A stretch of 39,801 bases of DNA from Leisingera methylohalidivorans DSM 14336 (GCF_000511355.1 NC_023146.1:1-39801); one strand, 5' to 3'. Numbered from the stretch's first letter, positions 1 through 7,650 are shown. Notes: generated by a model from the sequence alone, not told the origin. Numbers and translations: made by a program.

Positions 1-28
1 TTCTGAGGAATGCTGTGACAGGGCGGCG

Positions 29-46
29 GCGGCCATGTTTGGCCGC
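29..46. other. intercistronic hairpin after nrtA
   Basis: A perfect 7-bp stem (GCGGCCA / TGGCCGC) with a TGTT loop lies 20 bp beyond the nrtA stop codon in the direction of transcription. It has no T-tract on the minus strand, so it is more likely an mRNA-stabilising or attenuating hairpin between nrtA and the next operon gene than a full terminator. A gene for the nitrate permease (nrtB) would be expected just outside the window, but that is inferred from family gene order. Confidence 0.45.
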
Positions 47-65
47 GCCGCGCACCCGTCCGGTG

Positions 66-1433
66 TCAGCCCTGAACGGCGCTGCCGACGACGGTCTGGC
101 CGGCCTTCAGGCCGATCGGCAGGCTGTCGATATAGGCGTTGGGGGTTTTGCCATCGAAGGGGATGCCGTCGATGATGTCCTCTGGCGGGGTCGGCGCCTT
201 GTAGCCGTCGCTGTCCCAGGGGAAGTCTGCGGTATCGGCAAGCCCTTCATCGACCAGCATTTTTGCCGCCTCCAGGTAGATCTCGGGCTTGTAGACCGAG
301 CGCGCGATCTCATCATACCAGCTGTCAGGCTTGGCTTCGGCAATCTGGCCCCAGCGGCGCATCTGGGTCAGGTACCAGACCGCGTCCGAATAGAACGGAT
401 AGGTGGCGTTGTAGCGGAAGAACACGTTGAAATCGGGCACCGCGCGCGTGTCGCCCGGCTCGTACTCAAACGTCCCGGTCATCGAGTTGGCGATCACCTC
501 CGCATCGGCTCCGACGTAGTCCGGGCGCGACAGGATCTCGACCGCTTCCGCACGGTTGGCGTTGTCGTTTTCATCCAGCCACATGGCGGCGCGGATCAGC
601 GCCTTGACCACAGCGCGGGCGGTGTTCGGGTTCTCCTCGGCAAACTCAGCAGTGATGCCGAACACCTTTTCCGGGTTGTTCTTCCAGATTTCGTAATCGG
701 TGATGACTGGTACGCCGATGCCCTTGAACACGGCCTGTTGGTTCCACGGCTCCCCCACGCAGTAGCCGGAGATCGTGCCGGCCTCCAGCGTCGCGGGCAT
801 CTGCGGCGGCGGGGTCACCGACAGGAACGCCTCGGCGCTGATCTGGCCGGTAACGTTTTCAGGAGAGTAGTAGCCGGGGTTGATGCCGCCTGCCGCCAGC
901 CAGTAGCGCAGCTCGTAATTGTGAGTGGAAACCGGGAACACCATGCCCATGTTGAAGGGTTTGCCCTTGGCGTTGAAGTCTTCAATCACCGGCTTCAGAT
1001 ATGAGGCAGAGATCGGATGGGCGACCTTGCCGTCCGCATTGGTCGGCAGGTTTGGCTTCATCATCTCCCAGACTTCGTTGGACAGGGTAATGCCGTTGCC
1101 GTTCAGGTCCATGGAAAACGGCGTGATGATATGGGCCTCGGTGCCATAACCGATGGTCGCCGCCAGCGGCTGGCCTGCCAGCATATGCGCGCCGTCCAAA
1201 GTGCCGTCGATGACGCCGTCCAGCAGAACCTTCCAATTCGCTTGAGCCTCCAGCGTGACAAACAGCCCCTCATCATCGAAAAAGCCCTGCTCATAGGCCA
1301 CCGCCAGGGGCGCCATATCCGTCAGCTTGATAAAGCCAAAGGTCAGCACGTCCTTTTCTAGCTCCAGGGTTGCGGCTAGCGCCGGTCCGGTCAGGGCGGT
1401 CGAGGCTGCAAGCGCCAGTATCAATCTTTTCAT
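66..1433 (-). CDS. nrtA: NrtA-type nitrate ABC transporter substrate-binding protein
   Basis: This 455-aa protein belongs to the NrtA/CmpA/SsuA-like periplasmic binding family and should capture nitrate (or nitrite) for an ABC importer. The start at 1433 is chosen because it gives a clean Sec signal peptide ([16 protein letters not shown], cleavage after PALA) and has an AAGGAA ribosome site; a longer reading from 1502 would add 23 unlikely residues. Family features include the [15 protein letters not shown] start of the mature protein, the [10 protein letters not shown] segment near residue 80 and the GYCVGEPWN motif near residue 240, shared with NasS next door. It is the third gene of nasT-nasS-nrtA; the permease and ATPase genes are probably beyond the left edge. 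Its leader carries an ANTAR attenuator. Bicarbonate (CmpA) is an alternative ligand, but the nasTS context favours nitrate. Confidence 0.88.
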   Translation of the reverse strand: MKRLILALAASTALTGPALAATLELEKDVLTFGFIKLTDMAPLAVAYEQGFFDDEGLFVTLEAQANWKVLLDGVIDGTLDGAHMLAGQPLAATIGYGTEAHIITPFSMDLNGNGITLSNEVWEMMKPNLPTNADGKVAHPISASYLKPVIEDFNAKGKPFNMGMVFPVSTHNYELRYWLAAGGINPGYYSPENVTGQISAEAFLSVTPPPQMPATLEAGTISGYCVGEPWNQQAVFKGIGVPVITDYEIWKNNPEKVFGITAEFAEENPNTARAVVKALIRAAMWLDENDNANRAEAVEILSRPDYVGADAEVIANSMTGTFEYEPGDTRAVPDFNVFFRYNATYPFYSDAVWYLTQMRRWGQIAEAKPDSWYDEIARSVYKPEIYLEAAKMLVDEGLADTADFPWDSDGYKAPTPPEDIIDGIPFDGKTPNAYIDSLPIGLKAGQTVVGSAVQG

Positions 1434-1482
1434 CGGGTTAGTTCCTTTTCCTAGCTGCGTCCGGCCCATAGGGGCGGAACAG

Positions 1483-1536
1483 AAAAAGCCGCTGACACGC
1501 ACCGCCGGGAGGAGTGGCGGTGGGTCGAGCGGCTTT
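1483..1536 (-). terminator. intrinsic terminator (attenuator) in nrtA leader
   Basis: On the minus strand AAAGCCGCT (1536-1528) pairs with AGCGGCTTT (1493-1485). An inner stem CACCGCC/GGCGGTG (1522-1516 with 1506-1500) is nested inside. The outer arm runs straight into TTTTT, giving a classic Rho-independent signal about 50 nt before the nrtA start codon. Because it lies inside the leader and competes with the second ANTAR hairpin, it should be a conditional terminator. Confidence 0.85.
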
Positions 1537-1594
1537 GCTCAGTGAAACCCGGTCTTCGGGGAAATTCTCAGTCAGGCTCCGTTGCCTGGCTGAG
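1483..1594 (-). promoter_or_regulatory. NasT-responsive ANTAR antiterminator leader of nrtA
   Basis: Read on the minus strand, the leader holds two hairpins with six-base loops. Hairpin P1 (1567-1594) has stem CTCAG-c-CAGGC / GCCTG-a-CTGAG and loop AACGGA. Hairpin P2 (1527-1540) has stem GAGC/GCTC and loop AAAGCC. Both loops have A at position 1 and G at position 4, the known signature of ANTAR-bound RNA. The linker is 26 nt. The P2 loop and 3' arm (AAAGCCGCT) are exactly the 5' arm of the following intrinsic terminator, so P2 and the terminator exclude each other. In the known NasS-NasT mechanism nitrate frees NasT from NasS; NasT then stabilises the two-hairpin form and transcription proceeds into nrtA. 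The mechanism here is inferred from that family knowledge. Confidence 0.85.
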
Positions 1595-1698
1595 TTCAGA
1601 CTGCCGGAAGCGCCGGAAAGCGCCAATGGTTTCTTTGCTGCCGCAGCAATAAATTCTGCATTGCAGCATCGCGCGCCGGATTGCTGCCTGATTTTTCA

Positions 1699-2877
1699 TC
1701 AGACCTCGGCCTGGGGATCAAAAACCCGGCCATCGAAGAACCGGTTCTGCAACAGGCTGACCGCTTCCGATTCCCCCGCTGGCAGCAGCATGGCGCGGAT
1801 CGCGCCTTCCAGTTTCGAACAGGCTCCGGGCAAGTCGGCGCCGGTCCCGCGCAGGGCGTTGCGGTACAGATCGCTGCGGAATACCTGCCCGGCCTTTGCA
1901 AGTGCCGTCTCGCGCTCCAGGCCGTTCCGCTGTGCGAGCTGCAAAGCAATCCATTGCGCCTGGCTGCGCCAGGGGAAGCCTGCGGCGCCGTCATGAAAGC
2001 CGATGAAACCGGGTGCTTCGCGCTGCAGGCCCTGAGGTGTGACCGTGAATTTTCCCGACAGCGCGCGCTCGATGATTTCGGCGGGCAGATCGAGATACCG
2101 CCGCGCGGACAGGATTTCAGCCGCCAGCCCGCGGGAGGCGGGATCGGCCAGCCAGCGGCCTGCGCGCCAGAGCGCCCGGATGAGGCGGCCGGACAGGTCC
2201 GGTTCGGCTTCTGCCCAGGCACCGCGGACGGCCAGCACCTTTTCCGGCGCAAAGGACCAGATCGCCCGACCGGGCAGCAGCAGCGCGCCAGCGCCCTGTT
2301 CAACTGCCATGGATCCCCAGGGTTCACCAACGCAGAAGGCGTCGATTTCGCCGTTGCGGACTGCCTCGGCCATCAGCGGCGGCGGGACCGTACGGATGCC
2401 GAAGTCGCGGGGTGTGTCCGGCCCCAGTCCATTCAACCAGTAGGTCAGCAGTTCGGCATGCATGGAGAAGGGAAACGGGACGCCAATTCGCAGGTCCGGG
2501 CCGGCCGCCGCAATCAGGGCCTTCCCGGCGGACACCGCGTCATGAAAGGAGAGCCTGTACCCCGCATCGGCCAGCCTGCGGGCCAGGCTGCTGCTGACAC
2601 CGATGACGGTGCCATTGACGGACAGCACCGACAGCACGGACAAGGGCGCGCTGACGCCACCAAGGCCAAGCGCCGCAGCAATCGGCACCGGGGCGAGCAT
2701 CTGAGCGGCGTCCACTTGGCCAAAAGCCAGCATGTCCCGCAGCGACGACCAGGAGGCCGCGGGGTGCAGTTCCAGAATCAGCCGTTCTTCAGCGGCAAAG
2801 CCCATTTCCTGCGCGGCGATCAGCGGCGCCGCATCGGTTAGCGGGACATAGCCGGCAGGGATCCGTGTCGCACTCAT
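1699..2877 (-). CDS. nasS: NasS nitrate sensor (NrtA-like, cytoplasmic)
   Basis: This 392-aa protein is a homologue of the nitrate-binding protein NrtA but starts directly with MSATRIPAGYVPLTDAAPL and has no signal peptide, so it should stay in the cytoplasm. In studied alphaproteobacteria and Azotobacter NasS binds nitrate or nitrite and releases its partner NasT. It shares with the adjacent NrtA the LTDAAPL/LTDMAPL start and the CVGEPW motif near residue 190. Its ATG overlaps the nasT stop (ATGA, 2874-2877), implying translational coupling and balanced amounts of the two partners. The 265-bp gap to nrtA holds the antiterminator leader. Confidence 0.87.
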   Translation of the reverse strand: MSATRIPAGYVPLTDAAPLIAAQEMGFAAEERLILELHPAASWSSLRDMLAFGQVDAAQMLAPVPIAAALGLGGVSAPLSVLSVLSVNGTVIGVSSSLARRLADAGYRLSFHDAVSAGKALIAAAGPDLRIGVPFPFSMHAELLTYWLNGLGPDTPRDFGIRTVPPPLMAEAVRNGEIDAFCVGEPWGSMAVEQGAGALLLPGRAIWSFAPEKVLAVRGAWAEAEPDLSGRLIRALWRAGRWLADPASRGLAAEILSARRYLDLPAEIIERALSGKFTVTPQGLQREAPGFIGFHDGAAGFPWRSQAQWIALQLAQRNGLERETALAKAGQVFRSDLYRNALRGTGADLPGACSKLEGAIRAMLLPAGESEAVSLLQNRFFDGRVFDPQAEV

Positions 2878-3458
2878 GCCAGCAGCCCTGCCGCGGTGAC
2901 CAGCGCCTGCGCCACGTCCGCGACGCGCTTGTTCTGGTCCATCGCGGCCTTGCGCAGCAGCGCATAGGCCTCATCTTCGCCGATGCCGCGGGCCTTCATG
3001 ACCATACCTTTGGCGCGGTCGATGACCTTGCGCTCTTCCAAGGCGCGCTTGGCCTCGGCGAGCTCTGTGCGCATCCGCTGAAACAGCCGGAACCGGGCGA
3101 TCGCAGCGTCCAGAACCGGCTTCAGCCGGGCAGGCTGCAGCCCGTCGACTACATAAGCCGAGACACCGGCCTCCACCGCGGCAGCAGACAGCCCGTCCTC
3201 GCTGCGATCGACAAACATGGCCACCGGCCGTTCCTTGGGGCCGGTGGCCAGCGTCAGCTCCTCCAGCACGTCGCGCGAGGGATTTGCGATATCGATGAGG
3301 ACAACATCCGGGTCGCGCATCTGTATCTGGCGCGCCAGGCCTGAAGGTTCTGAGATGACCTGAATGTCGAAATCCCCGGCTTCCCGCAGCCCGTCCACAA
3401 TCATGAAGGCGCGTTCGCGGTCTGTTTCGACAACAACAATGGACAGGACATCGGGCAT
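2874..3458 (-). CDS. nasT: NasT, ANTAR-domain antiterminator
   Basis: A 194-aa two-domain regulator. Residues 1-120 resemble a response-regulator receiver (SIVVVETDRERAF, DPDVVLIDIANP), and the C-terminus is an ANTAR domain (ERKVIDRAKGMVM...ALLRKAAMDQNKRVADVAQAL) with the usual Ala/Arg/Met RNA-binding helices. ANTAR proteins bind paired hexaloop hairpins in mRNA leaders and block terminators, and a matching target lies in front of nrtA (1483-1594). The start at 3458 is chosen because it begins exactly at the receiver fold; upstream in-frame residues are not domain-like. First gene of the nasT-nasS-nrtA series. NasS is expected to hold it inactive without nitrate. Confidence 0.88.
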   Translation of the reverse strand: MPDVLSIVVVETDRERAFMIVDGLREAGDFDIQVISEPSGLARQIQMRDPDVVLIDIANPSRDVLEELTLATGPKERPVAMFVDRSEDGLSAAAVEAGVSAYVVDGLQPARLKPVLDAAIARFRLFQRMRTELAEAKRALEERKVIDRAKGMVMKARGIGEDEAYALLRKAAMDQNKRVADVAQALVTAAGLLA

Positions 3459-3652
3459 GCGGCAGAGCATGAAAAGGGAGGAAGAAGTCTGTAAAGGCCA
3501 CTGATGCGGCGTGATTTTCAGATAACATGCTCGCGCCGAAAATTTAAGCGAACAGCCCGAACTTTTGGCTTGGAAAGAAACCGGCGGCAGGGTTTTGTCA
3601 CGTAAACTCTGCGTCGGTTGTCGGTGTGCCGACATCAGCGCAATCGAAGTGT

Positions 3653-3753
3653 ATGATCCAGCCTTCGATCAGCTACAAACGCCACCGTTTCCCGCCCGAG
3701 ATCATCACTCACGCGGTCTGGCTGTACGTCCTCTTCAGCCTTAGCATGCGCTA
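3653..3753 (+). pseudogene. IS6-family transposase, 5' fragment
   Basis: From ATG 3653 the reading frame gives MIQPSISYKRHRFPPEII followed by THAVWLYVLFSLSMR, the typical start of IS6-family transposases (YKRHRFPPEIIxxAVWLY). It is cut at 3753 by the composite transposon, and the sequence resumes in frame after 7326 with VEGILLERGIDVSYESVRRW. If the insert and one TA copy are removed, the join reads atgcgc-TAG-gtcgaa, so an amber codon sits at the insertion point and the gene was probably already dead or dies there. IS6 terminal repeats were not found. Confidence 0.75.
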
Positions 3754-4604
3754 GGCCGTGTTGACAAAAGGGATTCACATCGGGTGCTGGGCGTGATTCA
3801 AGCTGCCATCTGCGATGGAGACCAGCTTGGCACGAGACCTGATGTCGGACGAAGAATGGGCCTTTTTTGAACGGTTCATCTTAGCGACCCGCGCCCCGAA
3901 CGGACGCAAGCCTATCAATCATCGCCTTATTCTCGATGGAAATTTTTGGGTCGCTCGAACCGGCGCTCCTTGGCGTGATCTGCCCGAGGAGTTCGGCAAG
4001 TGGTCTAGCGTCTACCGTCAGCTCCGGCGTTGGACCTTGGCAGGGCTCTGGGAACAGATCATGGATGGTTTGAACGAAAGTGGCGCAGTTCAGGACGTGC
4101 TGCAAATGATCGACAGCCCCGTGGTTCGCGCGCACCATCAGGCAGCGGGCGCTAAAGGGGGACTCCGAGACAGGGTTTCGGCCGTTCGAGAGGTGGCTTC
4201 ACGACCAAGATCCACCTCCTCGTCAATGCCGCCGGGTTGCCCATGAGAACCGAAATCACGCCAGGGCAAACGTCCGACTATCTGGGCTTTGAACTGGTCA
4301 TGGCCGACAACCTGCCCCAGCCTAAGATATTGCTCGCAGATCGGGGTTATGACGCTGACGGCATTCGCAAGTCTATGGATGACCGCGGCGTTCGGCCCGT
4401 GATCCCCATGCGCCGGTCCCGCAAAAAGCGCATCGGTGTGGACCGTTCTTTATATCGGCTTCGAAACCTGGTCGAACGATGTTTCAACAAGCTCAAGAAC
4501 GCCCGCAGGGTCGCAACCCGCTACGACAAGACAGCCGAGAGTTTCCTGGGCTTCGCCGACATCACGTCAATCCGCCTCTGGCTGCGCCATTTGTCAACAT
4601 GACC
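3754..4604 (+). mobile_element. IS5-family (IS427-type) insertion sequence, copy 1
   Basis: The element is 851 bp, with left end GGCCGTGTTGACAAA and right end complementary to GGTCATGTTGACAAA (13 of 15 positions match). TA flanks both sides (3752-3753, 4605-4606). It encodes one transposase in two overlapping frames. About eight base differences from copy 2 lie in the first half; none was noticed in the second half. Confidence 0.88.
3815..4602 (+). CDS. IS5/IS427-type transposase, made by -1 frameshift
   Basis: DDE transposase of the IS5 family in two overlapping frames: 3815-4246 and 4237-4602. The family sequence continues correctly if the ribosome slips back one base at AAAGGGGG (4154-4161), which turns AKGGLRDRV into AKGGTPRQGFGRSRGGFTTK. 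Catalytic features are the first Asp in MIDSPVVRAH, the second in LADRGYDAD and the Glu in YRLRNLVERCFNKLK (Y-R-E-K signature). The fused product would be about 260 aa. Frame slippage is a known control device in this IS group, so the element may be active. Confidence 0.85.
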
Positions 4605-4640
4605 TAACAAGCCCCAGCCGGCTGATCGCATCAAACTCGC

Positions 4641-5135
4641 TTAACGGAGCTTCTCGGCCACGAACTGCCCGACCGCCTGCTTGTTTTCCTCCCCAATCTC
4701 GACGTCGCCATCGTTAAGCAAATCCGCCAATGTCTGAGCACGCAAAGCATCCCGCCATAGCTTTTCGGCGGCCAGCATGCGCCTCTTTATGAAACAGTCC
4801 TTTTTGTATGCACAGGTGGCGTTTGTCGTAACACGACCTTTCTGGCGGATCTCCCGGCAAACATAGGCTGGACCGGGGCCATCGATGGCTTCGACCACAT
4901 CCAGCATGGACACCTCTTCTGCTGGTCGCATCAATCTGTACCCCCCCCGTGGCCCGGGAATGGCTTCGGTCACCGCCGCGGCCGTCAAAGCGCGCAGATG
5001 CTTTAGAAGGTAACTTTCTGAAAGACCATGCAGCGCCGCAAGGTCTTTTCCGGATAGGACTTTGTCCTTTGGCAAGGCCGCCAGAATAGCCGCGCAGTGC
5101 AAGGCCGCTTCCACGCCATCTCCCAAACGTCGCAT
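4641..5135 (-). CDS. Rrf2-family transcriptional regulator
   Basis: A 164-aa regulator with an N-terminal winged helix typical of Rrf2 proteins (LSGKDLAALHGLSESYLLKHLRALTAAAV, then GPRGGYRL) and the family's SMLDVVEAIDGP segment. Three cysteines (YVCREIR, NATCAYKKDC) in the position of the Rrf2 cysteine cluster could bind an Fe-S cluster or sense redox change. It is transcribed away from ahpD and the cupin. The shared 114-bp gap contains a 27-bp inverted repeat that is probably its operator. It is cargo of the composite transposon. The inducing signal cannot be read from the sequence; oxidative or electrophile stress is plausible from the neighbours. Confidence 0.85.
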   Translation of the reverse strand: MRRLGDGVEAALHCAAILAALPKDKVLSGKDLAALHGLSESYLLKHLRALTAAAVTEAIPGPRGGYRLMRPAEEVSMLDVVEAIDGPGPAYVCREIRQKGRVTTNATCAYKKDCFIKRRMLAAEKLWRDALRAQTLADLLNDGDVEIGEENKQAVGQFVAEKLR

Positions 5136-5187
5136 ACGAAATCCTTCCTAAACCTGATCATCTACCCGTTTAACGGTTGCAAAACTT

Positions 5188-5214
5188 AATCATAGATATA
5201 ATCTATCCATGATT
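5188..5214. promoter_or_regulatory. probable Rrf2 operator overlapping a -10 box
   Basis: The arms AATCATAGATA and, on the other strand, AATCATGGATA form an inverted repeat (10 of 11 matches) between the divergent Rrf2 gene and ahpD. A perfect TATAAT (5197-5202), oriented toward ahpD, sits inside the repeat. A bound regulator would therefore block RNA polymerase. No well-spaced -35 box was identified. Confidence 0.6.
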
Positions 5215-5249
5215 CGACTGCACTATCACTCCCCGAAAGGACCACGTCA

Positions 5250-5684
5250 ATGACAATGCGCTTCAACGTAGCAAAAGACACACCACAACTCTACAATGCC
5301 TTGTTGGCGCTAAACGCAGCTGTCGCCGAAGCTGATGTGGAGCCGCGTCTGATACACCTTATCAAAATCAGGGCTTCACAGATAAATGGTTGCGCGTTTT
5401 GCGTTGGCATGCACATCAAGGAAGCAGCGGATGACGGTGTGGGAGAGAATGTACTTCATCTGCTGCCCGTCTGGCAGGAATCCAGCGCGTTCAATGCGCG
5501 CGAAAAGGCCGCTCTTGCCTGGGCAGAGACGCTGACACTGCTGGCCGGCTCTGGCGTACCGGACGCCGCATTCGACGCGGCACGGGCGGAATTTTCTGAG
5601 CAAGAGTTGGCGGTGCTGACCGTGGCGGTTGGGGCAATGAACCTTTGGAATCGCATCGGCGTTGGCGCCCAGATGCCAGCCTGA
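5250..5684 (+). CDS. AhpD-like / carboxymuconolactone decarboxylase family protein
   Basis: A 144-aa protein of the AhpD-like fold. The diagnostic motif is INGCAFCVGMHIKEA at about residues 50-64, with a CxxC pair followed four residues later by His, the peroxidatic centre of AhpD-type alkylhydroperoxidases. The segment LIHLIKIRASQ before it and EKAALAWAETLTLL after it are also family-typical. It heads a two-gene unit with the cupin (23 bp apart) and is divergent from the Rrf2 gene, which likely controls it through the inverted repeat. A role in removing peroxides or reactive electrophiles is inferred from the family; the substrate is unknown. Confidence 0.85.
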   Translation: MTMRFNVAKDTPQLYNALLALNAAVAEADVEPRLIHLIKIRASQINGCAFCVGMHIKEAADDGVGENVLHLLPVWQESSAFNAREKAALAWAETLTLLAGSGVPDAAFDAARAEFSEQELAVLTVAVGAMNLWNRIGVGAQMPA

Positions 5685-5706
5685 ACCGAAGGAAAAAGGA
5701 TATATC

Positions 5707-6216
5707 ATGTCAATCGATAACGTGCGCTCCACCAGCTTCGCATCGGTCGCAAGGCGCGCCGCCTCTTGGCGACGGCCATGGCGCCGTCTGTCCGGTGCTG
5801 TTTTCTGCTGCCTTGTTGTAATTGCTACCTTGCTGATCACAGTGGCAGCAGGGAACGCACATGACGCCAAACCCGGCATTGCCGGTGTTCAGCGAGAACT
5901 GCTGCGCCAAATGCCTTTGCCAGATTCTCCCGGCCGGTTCGTGACCGCTTTGACGATCGAACTTGCCCCCGGCGCAGTGGTCGGGCCGCATCGGCATGGT
6001 GGGTTCGTCTATGTCTACCTGCTTGAGGGCAGGATTCGCAGTCAGCTGGAGGGGCAAAACCCCGTAGAATATAGCAGCGGGCAAAGCTGGACTGAGCCAG
6101 CAGAAGTGCTGCACAGGCGGACGGAAAATCCCAGCACAACAGAGCCTGCGAAGTTCCTGGCGGTCATCTATAGCGATGCCGATGCGGTGATCACGCGCCC
6201 CGAAACAGACAATTAG
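5707..6216 (+). CDS. membrane-anchored or exported cupin-domain protein
   Basis: A 169-aa protein with an arginine-rich N-terminus followed by a hydrophobic segment (LSGAVFCCLVVIATLLITVA, residues about 37-56), which suggests an inner-membrane anchor or long signal peptide with the cupin domain outside the cytoplasm. The cupin core shows GAVVGPHRHGGFVYVYLLEG (motif 1 with His ligands) and a later His in SWTEPAEVLHRR. The start at 5707 is chosen for the strong GGAAAAAGGA ribosome site; an upstream in-frame start would overlap ahpD. It is the last cargo gene of the composite transposon. The metal and substrate are unknown. Confidence 0.75.
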   Translation: MSIDNVRSTSFASVARRAASWRRPWRRLSGAVFCCLVVIATLLITVAAGNAHDAKPGIAGVQRELLRQMPLPDSPGRFVTALTIELAPGAVVGPHRHGGFVYVYLLEGRIRSQLEGQNPVEYSSGQSWTEPAEVLHRRTENPSTTEPAKFLAVIYSDADAVITRPETDN

Positions 6217-6473
6217 CCAGGCCTGATTTTGCAGAATTTTCGGAATCGCACATCGTGACCGAAGATATATTCAATCCATCCCCGGCAACGCGCTGGTCGG
6301 CATGCATCCCAGCGGGAACTACTAGACGAAACTGAGCTTGGAACACTGTGGACAGACGGATGACCTCGAATCGGTCCTGACCGCGATCTTCCAAGCTCAG
6401 GATCTCGAATTGGCCAAGCCAATCTGTGGCTGCATCGTCCATAAATGCCGGCTAATTGCCCGCACATTATTGA
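6217..6473. other. no recognisable gene between cupin and second IS copy
   Basis: This 257-bp stretch shows no convincing coding sequence on either strand, no clear terminator and no repeat. It is probably the remaining flank of the DNA captured between the two IS copies. Confidence 0.5.
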
Positions 6474-7324
6474 GGTCATGTTGACAAATGGCGCAGCCAG
6501 AGGCGGATTGACGTGATGTCGGCGAAGCCCAGGAAACTCTCGGCTGTCTTGTCGTAGCGGGTTGCGACCCTGCGGGCGTTCTTGAGCTTGTTGAAACATC
6601 GTTCGACCAGGTTTCGAAGCCGATATAAAGAACGGTCCACACCGATGCGCTTTTTGCGGGACCGGCGCATGGGGATCACGGGCCGAACGCCGCGGTCATC
6701 CATAGACTTGCGAATGCCGTCAGCGTCATAACCCCGATCTGCGAGCAATATCTTAGGCTGGGGCAGGTTGTCGGCCATGACCAGTTCAAAGCCCAGATAG
6801 TCGGACGTTTGCCCTGGCGTGATTTCGGTTCTCATGGGCAACCCGGCGGCATTGACGAGGAGGTGGATCTTGGACGTGAAGCCACCTCTCGAACGGCCGA
6901 AACCCTGTCTCGGAGTCCCCCTTTAGCGCCCGCTGCCGGATGGTGCGCGCGAACCACGGGGCTGTCGATCATTTGCAGCACGTCCGGAACTGCGCCACTT
7001 TCGTTCAAACCATCCATGATCTGCTCCCAGAGCCCTGCCAAGGTCCAACGCCGGATCTGACGGTAGACGCTAGACCACTTGCCGAACTCCTCGGGCAGAT
7101 CACGCCAAGGAGCGCCGGTTCGAGCGACCCAAAAAATTCCATCGAGAACAAGGCGATGATTGATAGGGTTGCGTCCGTTCGGGGCGCGGGTCGCTAAGAT
7201 GAACCGTTCAAAAAAGGCCCATTCTTCGTCCGACATCAGGTCTCGTGCCAAGCTGGTCTCCATCGCAGATGGCAGCTTGAATCACGCCCAGCACCCGATG
7301 TGAATCCCTTTTGTCAACACGACC
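6474..7324 (-). mobile_element. IS5-family (IS427-type) insertion sequence, copy 2 (inverted)
   Basis: Second 851-bp copy, in opposite orientation. The ends are GGTCATGTTGACAAA at 6474 and, on the minus strand, GGTCGTGTTGACAAA at 7324. The outer flank is TA, the inner flank GA. It differs from copy 1 at about eight positions, all noticed in the first half of the transposase; the second half encodes an identical protein. Confidence 0.87.
6476..7263 (-). CDS. IS5/IS427-type transposase, made by -1 frameshift
   Basis: Same two-frame DDE transposase as in copy 1, with frames 7263-6832 and 6841-6476 and the slippery AAAGGGGG run at 6924-6917. Replacements relative to copy 1 include RNPINHRLVLDGIFW for RKPINHRLILDGNFW, RQIRRW for RQLRRW, AVPDVL for AVQDVL and HHPAAG for HHQAAG. 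All catalytic motifs (IDSPVVRAH, LADRGYDAD, RNLVERCFNKLK) are intact, so either copy could supply transposase to both sets of ends. Confidence 0.84.
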
Positions 7325-7650
7325 TAGGTCGAAGGGATTCTGCTGGAACGCGGCATCGACGTTTCCTACGAGTCGGTCCGACGCTGGACCAGCAAGTTCG
7401 GGTCGCTGATCGCGCGCAACTTGCACCGGCGGCAGGCCCGCCCCGGCGATGTCTGGCACCTGGATTAAGTTGTCGTGAAAATCGCAGGCGGATCTTTCTG
7501 GCTCTGGGGGGGGCGGTCGATCAGCATGGGGTAGTATTGGACGAAATACTTCAGACCAGACGGGACAAGCGCGCCGCAAGACGTCAGCTGGTCAAGGTAT
7601 TGAAGCGACTTGGTTTTACCTCTGAACGGTTCGTGACGGACTCCGGCGGC
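7325..7650 (+). pseudogene. IS6-family transposase, middle fragment (continues 3653-3753)
   Basis: Directly after the transposon the frame gives VEGILLERGIDVSYESVRRW and, further on, RPGDVWHLD, the conserved first catalytic region of IS6 transposases. The next codon is TAA where family members have Glu (WHLDE). After the run of G at about 7507 the match moves to another frame, reading AVDQHGVVLDEILQTRRDK and later RFVTDSGG. The gene is thus broken by the insertion, at least one stop and a frameshift. Confidence 0.78.

Larger units (their letters stand above)
3754..7324. mobile_element. composite transposon: two inverted IS5/IS427 copies with Rrf2-AhpD-cupin cargo
   Basis: Two 851-bp copies of one insertion sequence (3754-4604 and 6474-7324) lie in opposite orientation and enclose three cargo genes. 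The outer ends are the related inverted repeats GGCCGTGTTGACAAA and the complement of GGTCGTGTTGACAAA. TA is present immediately outside both outer ends (3752-3753 and 7325-7326), and the restored target is CTAG. The same IS6-family transposase gene continues on both sides, so the whole block moved as one unit. The inner end of the second copy is flanked by GA rather than TA, which fits the outer ends having been the active pair. Confidence 0.85.

Noticed and set aside
15..1004. Plus-strand frame of 329 aa opposite nrtA
   Set aside because: Same reason: antisense to a well-supported gene, low-complexity composition.
1541..1566. A third small hairpin (CCCG-AAGAC-CGGG) in the nrtA leader as the second ANTAR site
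   Set aside because: Its loop has five bases. The GAGC-AAAGCC-GCTC hairpin that follows has the correct six-base loop with A1 and G4 and overlaps the terminator, so it fits much better.
1595..1698. Possible sigma-54 (-24/-12) promoter before nrtA
   Set aside because: GG and GC pairs occur, but not with the required spacing and flanking bases.
1681..2841. Plus-strand frame of 386 aa opposite nasS
   Set aside because: No domain or ribosome site; the minus strand encodes a clear NasS, so this is an antisense shadow.
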